From the NCBI RefSeq assembly GCF_002849225.1, contig NZ_PKMC01000001.1, positions 421,932 to 485,931 on the forward strand: DNA of 64,000 nucleotides. Reading direction: 5' to 3'. This stretch comes from Actinomyces sp. UMB0138. GTDB taxonomy: Bacteria; Bacillota; Negativicutes; Veillonellales; Veillonellaceae. The notes below the pieces were generated by a model, which was given only the letters and a program-made list of their open reading frames with translations, searched no databases and was not told the DNA's origin. Of the stretch, positions 17,442-25,469 are shown piece by piece (within the stretch, counting starts at the first letter, position 1; every line of letters starts with the position of its first letter). The translations under genes and the position numbers were made by a program.

Positions 17442-18199
17442 ATGAAGTAGCAGGTCCTGCCGAGGGCGAGAGGCGGGTTCCGTCCTCGTTGGTCGCCCCA
17501 ACGCACGTGGGAATCATTATGGATGGGAACGGCAGGTGGGCTAATGCTCGCAAGCTGCCACGCACAGAAGGCCATAAGCGAGGCGAAGTGGCTCTTATGG
17601 ACACGATTGCCGGGGCTCTAGAAGCGGGAGTGCGGTACCTGTCTGTGTATGCCTTCTCTACAGAGAACTGGAAACGGTCGCCGGCAGAGGTGCGCTTCCT
17701 TATGGGATACTCCCGCGACATTTTACGGAAAAGGCGCGATAGGCTGCACGAATGGGGCGTGCGGGTGCGGTGGGCAGGGCGCAAGCCAAAGCTGTGGAAG
17801 TCAGTGATAACTGAGCTGCAGGCGGCCGAGGAGCTCACCAAGAATAACACCAAGATGGACTTGGTGATGTGCCTCAATTATGGAGGCCGCGCTGAGTTGG
17901 CCGATGCGATGAATAAGATTGCCTCCCGCGTTGCACAGGGCAAGTTGAAGCCAGGCTCGATAAGCGAGGCAACCGTGGGAAAGAATCTCTATTTGCCGGA
18001 TGTTCCCGATGTAGACTTGTTGATTCGCTCCGGCGGCGAGCGTCGACTCTCGAACTTTCTGCTGTGGCAATGCGCCTATGCTGAGCTGGCATTCTCTCCA
18101 AAGCCCTGGCCCGAATTCCGCCGCGAGGATCTGTGGGATGAATGCCTGGCCTTTGCCGGTCGGGAGCGCCGTTTTGGGGGAGCCGTAGACCGAGTTTAG
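17438..18199 (+). CDS. uppS: Isoprenyl (undecaprenyl) diphosphate synthase
   Basis: Predicted 253-residue cis-prenyltransferase that makes the lipid carrier for peptidoglycan. Motifs are HVGIIMDGNGRWA with the catalytic aspartate, YAFSTENWKR, and RSGGERRLSNFLLWQCAYAEL. Chain length of the product cannot be told from sequence. ATG at 17438 overlaps the recO stop; a frame from 17387 lies within recO and is rejected. The stop overlaps the convergent DedA-like gene by four bases. Confidence 0.93.
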   Translation: MNEVAGPAEGERRVPSSLVAPTHVGIIMDGNGRWANARKLPRTEGHKRGEVALMDTIAGALEAGVRYLSVYAFSTENWKRSPAEVRFLMGYSRDILRKRRDRLHEWGVRVRWAGRKPKLWKSVITELQAAEELTKNNTKMDLVMCLNYGGRAELADAMNKIASRVAQGKLKPGSISEATVGKNLYLPDVPDVDLLIRSGGERRLSNFLLWQCAYAELAFSPKPWPEFRREDLWDECLAFAGRERRFGGAVDRV

Positions 18200-18699
18200 G
18201 CGGTGCGCTTTTTGCGCATGTATACAACGAGGGCGATAACTGCAGCTACGGCGAGCACAGCCACGATCGCGTAGGGACTGCCTGCTAGCGCAGAGAAGGC
18301 AGCGTAAAAGGCGGCCATCCCAACGGTCGAATAGATACCCGCCCAAGCAAGGTAGCCGGGAATTGCTGCCAGGGTGTAGTGGGTCCAATTCATTGCCAGG
18401 GAGCCAGCGGCCAGGTGGATCATGGTTTGGAAGCCGATGGTCAAAAACGACAGGGGGATAGCTAGTAGACCCCATTTATTGATGAAGCGTACTGCCTTGT
18501 CGAAACCATCTGAGTCCATCTTCGCGGTGATGGTTTGAGCGAGGTGGCTGTGTGATTTGGAAGCGCCCTTGCGAATGGCTCCCACTGATCCGCGCGCTAG
18601 CCAATAGGTAGCCTGCGAGCGCCCGGCCACAACCACTACTAGGAAAGCGAAGAAGAAAACCCAGGGAAAACCCTCTAGAAAGCCAGGAACACCACTCAT
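18196..18699 (-). CDS. DedA-like (VTT domain) membrane protein
   Basis: Predicted 167-residue membrane protein with about four hydrophobic segments. The segment VVAGRSQATYWLARG near residue 25 and GWLLAIP-like WGLLAIPLSFLTIGFQTMIHLAAGSLAM match the VTT/DedA domain. DedA proteins are linked to lipid-carrier recycling and membrane homeostasis; location opposite uppS is suggestive but may be chance. The basic tail MRKKRTA ends in the cytoplasm by the positive-inside rule. Confidence 0.75.
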   Translation of the reverse strand: MSGVPGFLEGFPWVFFFAFLVVVVAGRSQATYWLARGSVGAIRKGASKSHSHLAQTITAKMDSDGFDKAVRFINKWGLLAIPLSFLTIGFQTMIHLAAGSLAMNWTHYTLAAIPGYLAWAGIYSTVGMAAFYAAFSALAGSPYAIVAVLAVAAVIALVVYMRKKRTA

Positions 18700-18716
18700 A
18701 GGCTCAGGTTAGCTGT

Positions 18717-19112
18717 TTAGTGACGTTTAGAGCAATCCTGACATATTCCCAGTAGGTCGACAGAATGATTGACCTCGCTAAACCCTGTTTGAGCTGCTAT
18801 TTTAGCTACCCATTCTTCGAACTCAGGGCCGGAAACATCTATGGTTTTGCCGCAGTTTCGGCACACGATGTGATGATGATGACTTTCAGTATCGCAAATG
18901 CGGTAAAGAGCTTCGCCCTCGTCATTCTTCATAACGTCTACCTCGCCAGCTTCAGCAAGTCGCTGCAAGTTGCGATAGACGGTAGTGAGTCCCACATTCG
19001 AGCCCGAAAGCGTTAGGTCGGTAAAAATCTGTTGTGCAGAACGGAAACTGTCAGAGGTGCGCAGATTCTGCAGTACTGCTTCCTTCTGTCTGGTGTTCCT
19101 TTGTTCCGCCAT
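18717..19112 (-). CDS. zur: Fur-family zinc uptake regulator, Zur-like
   Basis: Predicted 131-residue metalloregulator. The winged helix contains SAQQIFTDLTLSGSNVGLTT and VYRNLQRLAEAGEV. Metal sites include HHHHIVCRNCGK and the C-terminal CQDCSK, together the structural CXXC zinc site. Location directly after znuA-znuC-znuB argues for Zur over Fur. AGGAGG stands just before the ATG. The first 62 bases overlap the 3' end of the permease gene, so translation is probably coupled. Confidence 0.88.
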   Translation of the reverse strand: MAEQRNTRQKEAVLQNLRTSDSFRSAQQIFTDLTLSGSNVGLTTVYRNLQRLAEAGEVDVMKNDEGEALYRICDTESHHHHIVCRNCGKTIDVSGPEFEEWVAKIAAQTGFSEVNHSVDLLGICQDCSKRH

Positions 19113-19980
19113 TCTTCCTCCTGCAACGATCCTTCAGAGTTAGGATACACGGACGCGCAAACGCAACGATAGCGTAAAGCAATATAGCCAGAACTACAAT
19201 TGTGGCTCCGGAAGAGACCGGATAGAAATACGAAACCACGAGTCCGGCAAGGCACAGCAATGTTCCCATTGCTGCGGCAAGCGCCATCGTGGAACGGAAT
19301 GAAGCCGTCACCAGCTGAGCGATTGCCACCGGAACAATCATGATTGCCGAGACCAAGAGGACGCCGACGACTCGCATTGCCGTCGAAACAGTCAAGGCAG
19401 AAACTATCGCTATCAGGGTGGTCAGCATGCGCACAGGCAATCCGCTAGCGCGCGCAAACTCAATGTCGTGGCATAGCGAGAATAGGGCTGGGCGAAGCCC
19501 GAGGCCAACGCCCAGAATCAGCGCAGCAAGGAGGGCGGTAAGCAGCACGTCTGCCCATGACACCGACGCGATAGAGCCGAACAGGTACCCGTTTAGGTTT
19601 GCGGTGGTGCCGCCGGCAATCCCGATTAGGAGCACGCCGCCGGCAATGCCGCCGTAGAACAACAGTGACAGGGCCACGTCGCCGGAGGTGCGCCCTCGTT
19701 CGCGAACGATCTCGATCAAGACGGCTCCCACAACCGAAGCAACTACCGCACCGGGCACTGCGAGCGCATCCGAGGAAGTCAGGTTCATGGCGTTCCCGAC
19801 CAGCCATCCGAGGGCGACGCCGGTAAGTGCCACGTGGCCAATCCCGTCACCGAGAAGAGCGAGGCGCCGCTGGACCAGGTAGGTGCCCATGATGGGAGCA
19901 GAAACGCCTACCAGCACAGCGACAATGAGGCTGCGTTGCATGAAAGGCGTGGAAAACAAGGTAAGTAGAGTGTCAAGCAT
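19051..19980 (-). CDS. znuB: Zinc ABC transporter permease, ZnuB-like
   Basis: Predicted 309-residue permease of the ABC-3 family with eight or so hydrophobic segments. Family features are LLGDGIGHVALTGVALGWLVG near residue 40 and the cytoplasmic-loop region LFSLCHDIEFARASGLPVRM. It forms the channel with ZnuC. The last 25 residues are basic and polar and are encoded in the stretch that overlaps zur. The start overlaps the end of znuC by eight bases. Confidence 0.9.
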   Translation of the reverse strand: MLDTLLTLFSTPFMQRSLIVAVLVGVSAPIMGTYLVQRRLALLGDGIGHVALTGVALGWLVGNAMNLTSSDALAVPGAVVASVVGAVLIEIVRERGRTSGDVALSLLFYGGIAGGVLLIGIAGGTTANLNGYLFGSIASVSWADVLLTALLAALILGVGLGLRPALFSLCHDIEFARASGLPVRMLTTLIAIVSALTVSTAMRVVGVLLVSAIMIVPVAIAQLVTASFRSTMALAAAMGTLLCLAGLVVSYFYPVSSGATIVVLAILLYAIVAFARPCILTLKDRCRRKNGGTKEHQTEGSSTAESAHL

Positions 19981-20761
19981 TCGGGGTTCCCGTATCGATC
20001 GGTCCTGCGGCTACCTCTGGCGAGAAGTCGCCTCCTGAAGGGCCCATATGGGCATGGCTGTCGCCGTGGGAATGAGTTTGGTCAAAGTTGCCAGAGTGGG
20101 CGAGGTGGCCTCCAGATAAGACGATGGCGCGATTGAAGAAGGTGGCAAGCGGTCCCATCTCGTGCATCACTATCAGGAAGGATCTCGCTGGGCTGCGCAG
20201 ATTGTTCAGCGTCTTGGCAAGGGTGTCCAGGGAGTGGAGGTCGATGCCTGCTGCGGGTTCGTCCATGATGATGAAATCGGCCTCGCGGACAAGCGCGCGG
20301 GCAATGAGGACTCGCTGTTGCTGACCACCCGAGAAGGTCTGTACTGATTCGTCTGCCCGGTAAGCCAGCCCTACCCGCTCGAGGGCAGTAAGGGCTCGTT
20401 CCTTATCTCCCTTTCTATACCGGAGCCGCCCTCGTCCTAGGGTGCCTGAAAGCACTACTTCCAGCGCGGTAGCCGGAACGCCGGAGGCGGCACTGACTCG
20501 TTGAGGAACATAGGAGATTCGGGCCCAGTCGGAGGACTGGTGAATGCGCGCCAGTTTTTGTCCGTAGAAGCTGATGCTCCCGCTCTGGTGAGGGTTGATT
20601 CCTACCAGCGTTTTTACCAGGGTAGATTTGCCTGAGCCATTTCCCCCGAGCAGCGCTACGGCTTCGCCCTTTCGAATTTGAAAGGAGAGGTCATGCAATA
20701 TCGTTCTGCCGGATAGGGCGACTTGAAGATTTCTTACGTCTAAAGCTACTTCGTCTTGCAC
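19973..20761 (-). CDS. znuC: Zinc ABC transporter ATP-binding protein, ZnuC-like
   Basis: Predicted 262-residue ATPase. Walker A is GGNGSGKSTLVK, the signature is FSGGQQQRVLIARAL, and Walker B is DFIIMDEPAAG. The C-terminal tail has a histidine-rich patch (QTHSHGDSHAHMG), as often seen in zinc transport proteins and plausible for local metal binding. GTG start; the 5' end overlaps znuA by 16 bases. Confidence 0.92.
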   Translation of the reverse strand: MQDEVALDVRNLQVALSGRTILHDLSFQIRKGEAVALLGGNGSGKSTLVKTLVGINPHQSGSISFYGQKLARIHQSSDWARISYVPQRVSAASGVPATALEVVLSGTLGRGRLRYRKGDKERALTALERVGLAYRADESVQTFSGGQQQRVLIARALVREADFIIMDEPAAGIDLHSLDTLAKTLNNLRSPARSFLIVMHEMGPLATFFNRAIVLSGGHLAHSGNFDQTHSHGDSHAHMGPSGGDFSPEVAAGPIDTGTPNA

Positions 20762-21663
20762 TGGAGGGCGTTCGCAATCTTGTCTAGGTTTAATTTCATT
20801 GTGTCAAGATAGTCGGCTTTGCCGACTTTAGTTTCGATGGGGTCCAATACCTCAGATTTTATGCCAAGATCAGTTGCCAGCGTCTTAGCGCTTTTCTGGT
20901 TGAGTAGGTTCTCTGAAAAGATGACTTCCACGCCCGCGTCGGCGGCGATTTTTCCAATCTTTGCAAGCTGGGTGGGGGAGGCTTCTTGCTCCGGGTCGAA
21001 TCCTGAAAGGCCGACCTGTAAGAAACCGTACCTGTCAGCTAGATAGCCGTAGGCTTCGTGGGAGACGATAATCTGGGAAAGCCCGCAATTGCGCAGCCGC
21101 TGCCGGTACGAGGAGTCCAAGTCGTCCAGCCGCTTTTTCAGTGCTGCTGCGTTGGCTGCGAATTGTTCCTTATGCTCTGGGTCTGCCTGCGTAAGTGCCC
21201 GGTTGATGGGGGCAATCGCGGCTTCCATTCTTAGCGGATCTAACCAAAAGTGGGGGTCCAGCTCAGCGTGCTCGTGGGCTTTAGAGATCCCGACTAGAGC
21301 GTGTTCGCCCTCGTGTGCGGTGGTGGGGACCAGGGCAACGGCTGTGGAGATGTCTAATGCGGTTTTTGGTTCCGCCTGCCTTATGGCTTCGTCCACAGCT
21401 GGCTGGAATCCCTTCTGATATAGCACCAGGTCAGCTTTGTGTAGTTGCACCAAATCTTTGGTAGCCAGTTCGAGGTCGTGAGGTTCCGTTCCAGCGGGAG
21501 TTAAAGAGGTGATATGGGCTTCCTTCCCTGCTATCTCCTCTACTAAGTACTGCAGTGGGTAGAACGCGGTCGATACCTCCAATCCTTGCTGCGGCTGGGC
21601 TGTTGTGCCCTGACAGCTGCAGAGGGCTAGGCAGGCTGCGGCAAGGAAGGCGAATCTCTTCAT
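20746..21663 (-). CDS. znuA: Zinc-binding lipoprotein, ZnuA-like
   Basis: Predicted 305-residue cluster A-I substrate-binding protein. A signal peptide ends in a lipobox-like LCSC near residue 18, so it is probably anchored to the membrane. Candidate metal ligands are in PAGTEPHDLELA, ELDPHFWLDPL and IIVSHEAYGYLADRYGF, with an acidic residue in the FSENLLNQK region. Zinc rather than manganese is inferred from the zur neighbour. It is the first gene of znuA-znuC-znuB-zur, with a Zur-box-like site in its promoter. Confidence 0.9.
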   Translation of the reverse strand: MKRFAFLAAACLALCSCQGTTAQPQQGLEVSTAFYPLQYLVEEIAGKEAHITSLTPAGTEPHDLELATKDLVQLHKADLVLYQKGFQPAVDEAIRQAEPKTALDISTAVALVPTTAHEGEHALVGISKAHEHAELDPHFWLDPLRMEAAIAPINRALTQADPEHKEQFAANAAALKKRLDDLDSSYRQRLRNCGLSQIIVSHEAYGYLADRYGFLQVGLSGFDPEQEASPTQLAKIGKIAADAGVEVIFSENLLNQKSAKTLATDLGIKSEVLDPIETKVGKADYLDTMKLNLDKIANALQCKTK

Positions 21664-21669
21664 AGTGGC

Positions 21670-21698
21670 AGAGTAAGGGTAATGAAAACGGTTGTCAA
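21670..21698 (-). promoter_or_regulatory. znuA promoter, leaderless
   Basis: On the minus strand TTGACA (21693-21698), a 17-base spacer and TACTCT (21670-21675) form a near-ideal vegetative promoter. The znuA ATG begins six bases after the -10, which puts the transcript start at or next to the start codon. No Shine-Dalgarno sequence is seen in that short gap. Confidence 0.8.
21683..21697. promoter_or_regulatory. Candidate Zur box over the znuA promoter
   Basis: TGAAAACGGTTGTCA is a 15-base inverted repeat (7-1-7) with one mismatched pair, close to the TGAAAATNATTTTCA type of site bound by actinobacterial Zur. It covers the -35 hexamer and half the spacer, so a bound zinc-loaded repressor would block RNA polymerase. 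The identity of the regulator is inferred from the zur gene in the same operon. Confidence 0.7.
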
Positions 21699-21785
21699 AA
21701 AGAGGTTTCTTCTAGTGATCAAAAATTGTCCAGAGCGGCGGTAAGGTTTCTATGTAACATTTCTTTTCACCGATGAAGGAACCCC

Positions 21786-22979
21786 ATGCGCGCACGTGTA
21801 CTGCTTGCTGCCGCCTGCGCCACATTGTTGGCTTTGACAGGCTGTTCGGCGGCTACTCACTCCGATAACGCATACGGTCCGCTGACTCTTTGGACCGATA
21901 GTATTCGCCTTGATGCGATGAAGCAGCTGGCTGCGGATTTTGAGAAACAAGACCATATCAAGATCAATGTTGTGGTGCGCAAGGGTGATGCTGTTACCGA
22001 TGATTTCGTCCAACAAGTTCCCTCGGGCAAGGGGCCTGACTTGATTGTTACCGCCCACGACGGACTCGGCAAACTAGTTCAAAACGGTGTGGTAAATCCG
22101 GTAGACATTCCCACCGAAAGATTCCGTAAAGAGGCCATTAAGGCGGTTACCTACGACGGGAAAATCTACGGAGTTCCCTATGCAACAGAGAACCTGGGCC
22201 TGGTTCGCAACGATGATCTAACTAAGGCGGAGCCGAAGACCTTTACCGAGATGATCGACGCGGGTCGGCAAAGTGGGGCGGAGTACCCGTTCGTCATCGA
22301 TCAGGATCCTGAGCTGGGCGACCCCTATCACATGTATCCCTTCCAGACTTCTTTCGGTGCGCCGGTATTCAAATCGGACAAGTTCGGCTACACCACAGAT
22401 CTGGGGATGGCGGGCAAAGAGGGAAAGAACTTTGCCAATTGGCTTGCCCAGCAGGGAAAGAATGGTTCCATTGATGCGCACATTACTGGCGACAAATCAA
22501 AGCAGCTTTTCATGGATGGCAAAGTCGCTTTCCAAATCACTGGACCTTGGAATACCAGTGCCTACGAAGAAGCCGGCAGACACATCAGCGTCCTGCCCAT
22601 CCCGTCGGCAGGAGGCAAGAAAGCTTCTCCGTTCTTGGGCGTGCAGGTATTCTTCGCCTCTAACAAGACTTCTAATCCGGTACTGGTGCGGAAATTTTTC
22701 GACTATGTAGCCTCCGAGAGGGGCCAGAAGCTGCTATTCAAACTTGATCCTCGCGTGCCGGCACAAACCAAGATCGCTGCCAGCATGAAAGATCCGGTCC
22801 TTAGAGGTTTCCTCACAGCCGGAGAAGGCGCGTCGCCGATGCCGGCGCTGCCCCAGATGGGCTCCGTCTGGAAGTTCTGGGGTGGAACGGAACTAAACAT
22901 TCTCACTGGAAAACAGGATCCTACCAAGGGGTGGGATCGCATGAACGCCAACATTGTAAACGAGATCGGAGCTAAATGA
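21786..22979 (+). CDS. malE: Maltose/maltodextrin-binding lipoprotein
   Basis: Predicted 397-residue family 1 extracellular solute-binding protein. A signal peptide with lipobox LTGC (cysteine near residue 20) indicates lipid anchoring. PLTLWTDSIRLDAMKQLAAD and FEKQDHIKINVV start the mature fold, and GKVAFQITGPWNTSAY is typical of the maltose branch. GAAGGAACC precedes the ATG. First gene of malEFG; the stop overlaps malF. Maltodextrin is inferred from family resemblance. Confidence 0.88.
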   Translation: MRARVLLAAACATLLALTGCSAATHSDNAYGPLTLWTDSIRLDAMKQLAADFEKQDHIKINVVVRKGDAVTDDFVQQVPSGKGPDLIVTAHDGLGKLVQNGVVNPVDIPTERFRKEAIKAVTYDGKIYGVPYATENLGLVRNDDLTKAEPKTFTEMIDAGRQSGAEYPFVIDQDPELGDPYHMYPFQTSFGAPVFKSDKFGYTTDLGMAGKEGKNFANWLAQQGKNGSIDAHITGDKSKQLFMDGKVAFQITGPWNTSAYEEAGRHISVLPIPSAGGKKASPFLGVQVFFASNKTSNPVLVRKFFDYVASERGQKLLFKLDPRVPAQTKIAASMKDPVLRGFLTAGEGASPMPALPQMGSVWKFWGGTELNILTGKQDPTKGWDRMNANIVNEIGAK

Positions 22980-24502
22980 TGCAGGCATCTTCGACACGTC
23001 TATCAGGCGGCTGGCTTATTAAGCTCCTGCTCATGGCAGCGGTCAATGCTTTCGGGCTGTACTGCCTGTTTGCATGTTGGATGGCGGGCTCGACGATTGT
23101 GTTCGTCGCCGTCCTCATCTCCTTGATCATTATTGACGTAGTGTATTTTTCGAAGCGATTCTTACCCGGAAAATACTTGATTCCCGGAATGGTCTTTCTG
23201 CTGGTATTCCAGCTATTCGTCATGATCTATACCGGCTACATCGCCTTTACCAACTACGGCAGCGGGCATAATTCAACCAAAGAGGACGCCGTTGCTGCCA
23301 TTACCGCGAAGTATGAGACGCGCGTGGGGCCGGTAGTACCCGCAAAGGTTGTGACATCGATATCGAAGACGGGCCTTGCAGTTGTCAAAGACGGCAAGGT
23401 GTACGTAGGCGAGGATGGCAAGGCGCTGGAACCAGCCCCCGGGGCCAAGGTCAAAGACGGCCAGATTGTCTCGGTGCCAGATTGGAAAGTCGCCGATTTT
23501 GCAGATGTAGTAGACAACCAAATGCAAATAACGCAGATGCGACTGCCAGCTGCAGACGGTGCAGCTTGGCGCACTGAAGATGGCGAGCATGCCTATCTAT
23601 CGCGCTCCAGCATGAAATACGATGCTGGCAAACAGACTATGACCGACACGCAGACGGGCAAGGTTTACAAGGCCACCGATGACGGGGCTTTTACCGCCGC
23701 TGACGGCACGGCTCTTTCGCCGGGCTGGCGAGTAGCTGTTGGAGCCAATAATTTCAAACAAATGGTGTCAGGAACCGACATAGGGGTTCCCTTCTTCAAG
23801 TCATTGATATGGACGTTTGTCTTTGCGATCGTCTCTGTAGCCTCGACTTTCGCGTTCGGCCTACTGCTGGCACTCATCTTCAACGACAAACGAGTGCGCG
23901 GGCGGAAGATCTATCGATCCCTGTTCATCTTGCCCTACGCGTTCCCGGGCTTTTTAGCTGCGCTCGTCTGGAAGGGCATGCTGAATCAGAAGTTTGGCTT
24001 CATAAACACCGTTTTGCTGCAGGGAGCAGAGATTCCCTGGCTTTCAGACGGAACCCTGGCGAAGATAGCGATTCTAGGTGTAAACCTCTGGTTGGGTTTC
24101 CCCTACATGTTCTTGGTTTGCACCGGAGCATTGCAGGCGCTGCCTGACGACGTAATGGAGGCGGCAACTATTGATGGTGCCGGGTGGTGGCGCAAGCTGC
24201 GTTCTATTACCTTGCCTCTGGTACTGGTGGCAACCACCCCATTGTTGATCTCGTCTTTTGCCTTCAACTTCAACAACTTCGCCCTCATCTACATGCTTAC
24301 CGGGGGAGGGCCCCAGTATCCGGGCAACCCGCTCGGGGTGGGCGAGACCGACATCCTCATCTCTTTCGTTTACACGATCGCCTTCGACTCGGGGGCAAAG
24401 AACTACGGCTTGGCTTCTGCCATGTCCCTAGTCATCTTCATAATTGTTGGACTGATCGCCTGGATCTCCTTTAGGCGCACCAAGACTTTGGAGGAAATCT
24501 AA
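22976..24502 (+). CDS. malF: Maltodextrin ABC permease, MalF type
   Basis: Predicted 508-residue permease. Three hydrophobic segments lie in the first 100 residues, followed by a soluble insertion of roughly 170 residues (about 95-265) that corresponds to the large external P2 loop of MalF. The remaining membrane segments carry the EAA loop EAATIDGAGWWRKL for contact with the ATPase. The long P2-like loop separates this protein from generic sugar permeases. ATG overlaps the malE stop, and malG follows at once. Confidence 0.9.
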   Translation: MMQASSTRLSGGWLIKLLLMAAVNAFGLYCLFACWMAGSTIVFVAVLISLIIIDVVYFSKRFLPGKYLIPGMVFLLVFQLFVMIYTGYIAFTNYGSGHNSTKEDAVAAITAKYETRVGPVVPAKVVTSISKTGLAVVKDGKVYVGEDGKALEPAPGAKVKDGQIVSVPDWKVADFADVVDNQMQITQMRLPAADGAAWRTEDGEHAYLSRSSMKYDAGKQTMTDTQTGKVYKATDDGAFTAADGTALSPGWRVAVGANNFKQMVSGTDIGVPFFKSLIWTFVFAIVSVASTFAFGLLLALIFNDKRVRGRKIYRSLFILPYAFPGFLAALVWKGMLNQKFGFINTVLLQGAEIPWLSDGTLAKIAILGVNLWLGFPYMFLVCTGALQALPDDVMEAATIDGAGWWRKLRSITLPLVLVATTPLLISSFAFNFNNFALIYMLTGGGPQYPGNPLGVGETDILISFVYTIAFDSGAKNYGLASAMSLVIFIIVGLIAWISFRRTKTLEEI

Positions 24503-25381
24503 ATGAGTACCACCCTCCCGTCCCGCCGCAAGAAGGGATTCGGCAACCGGATGAAGCAGGTTGGATGGAAGCATCTGCTGGCACTGGCGGTAATCGTTTA
24601 CTGCTTGTTGCCGCTGCTATATGTGCTTTCCACCGCGCTGCAGGAAAATGCGACGCTTACCGGTTCTAATAACCTATTCGCGTCGTTCTCTCTGGCAAAC
24701 TTCGCCGCATTAGGAAAAACAAAGTTTTGGACTTGGGCGCTCAACTCGCTGCTAGTTTCTGGGGTTACCGCTATCGGCGCGGTAATCATGGGTGCTTGCG
24801 CGGCATATGCGTTCTCTCGGTTCCGTTTCCGAGGGCGGCGGGCAACGCTCACATTCCTGCTACTGGTGCAGATGTTCCCACAGATGCTGGCTTTCGTTGC
24901 AATCTACCTGCTGCTATTGGCAATAGGCGAGGTATTTCCCTCTTTGGGGCTCAACTCGCTACTGACGCTGATCTGTGTGTATTTGGGCGGCGCCTTGGGC
25001 GGCAATACATTCTTGATGTACGGCTTTTTCAACACTATTCCGAAGTCTTTGGACGAGGCCGCGCGCATCGATGGAGCTTCTCATGCCCAGATCTTCTGGG
25101 GCATCATCATGCGGTTGGTAACCCCAGTTCTAGCAGTGGTGGGCTTGCTGTCGTTCGTCTCTACTTTTGGTGATTTCGTTATCGCACAGGTAGTACTGCA
25201 AGACGAATCGAAACTAACTCTGGCTGTGGGGTTGTTCCAGTGGGCAGCTGACGAACGCAATGCGCCGTGGGGACAGTTCGCTGCAGGCGCTGTAGTGGCA
25301 GCGGTACCCGTGCTGCTATTGTTCCTGTTCCTACAAAGGTACATTGTCTCCGGACTGACCGCCGGCTCGGTAAAGGGGTAA
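24503..25381 (+). CDS. malG: Maltodextrin ABC permease, MalG type
   Basis: Predicted 292-residue permease with six hydrophobic segments. The EAA loop is EAARIDGASHAQIFWG near residue 190. It starts one base after the malF stop. No ATP-binding gene follows, so the importer probably uses an ATPase encoded elsewhere, as MsmK-type shared ATPases do. Two short hairpins follow (25400-25414 and 25433-25449), possibly ending the mal transcript before glyS. Confidence 0.9.
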   Translation: MSTTLPSRRKKGFGNRMKQVGWKHLLALAVIVYCLLPLLYVLSTALQENATLTGSNNLFASFSLANFAALGKTKFWTWALNSLLVSGVTAIGAVIMGACAAYAFSRFRFRGRRATLTFLLLVQMFPQMLAFVAIYLLLLAIGEVFPSLGLNSLLTLICVYLGGALGGNTFLMYGFFNTIPKSLDEAARIDGASHAQIFWGIIMRLVTPVLAVVGLLSFVSTFGDFVIAQVVLQDESKLTLAVGLFQWAADERNAPWGQFAAGAVVAAVPVLLLFLFLQRYIVSGLTAGSVKG

Positions 25382-25399
25382 TACCGGTTTAGGCTGAGA

Positions 25400-25449
25400 T
25401 ACCCGTTGTGGGTAGACTGGTTTTCAGGTTCACGCACCAGCCAGGTGCG
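25400..25449 (+). terminator. Two small hairpins between malG and glyS
   Basis: TACCC/GGGTA (25400-25404 and 25410-25414) is followed by GACTGGTTTT, a weak T-rich end. CGCACC/GGTGCG (25433-25438 and 25444-25449) follows. Each stem is short. Together they could limit read-through from malG into glyS. No T-box or other tRNA-sensing element fits in the 88-base gap. Confidence 0.3.
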
Positions 25450-25469
25450 CCAACATTGAAGGAGTCAAC

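Noticed and set aside
25390..25440. GGCTGAGATACCC upstream of glyS resembles part of a TPP riboswitch.
   Set aside because: The rest of the thi-box (the AACCTGA and CGTAGGGA parts) is absent, the gene is not thiamine-related, and the region folds into two small simple hairpins.
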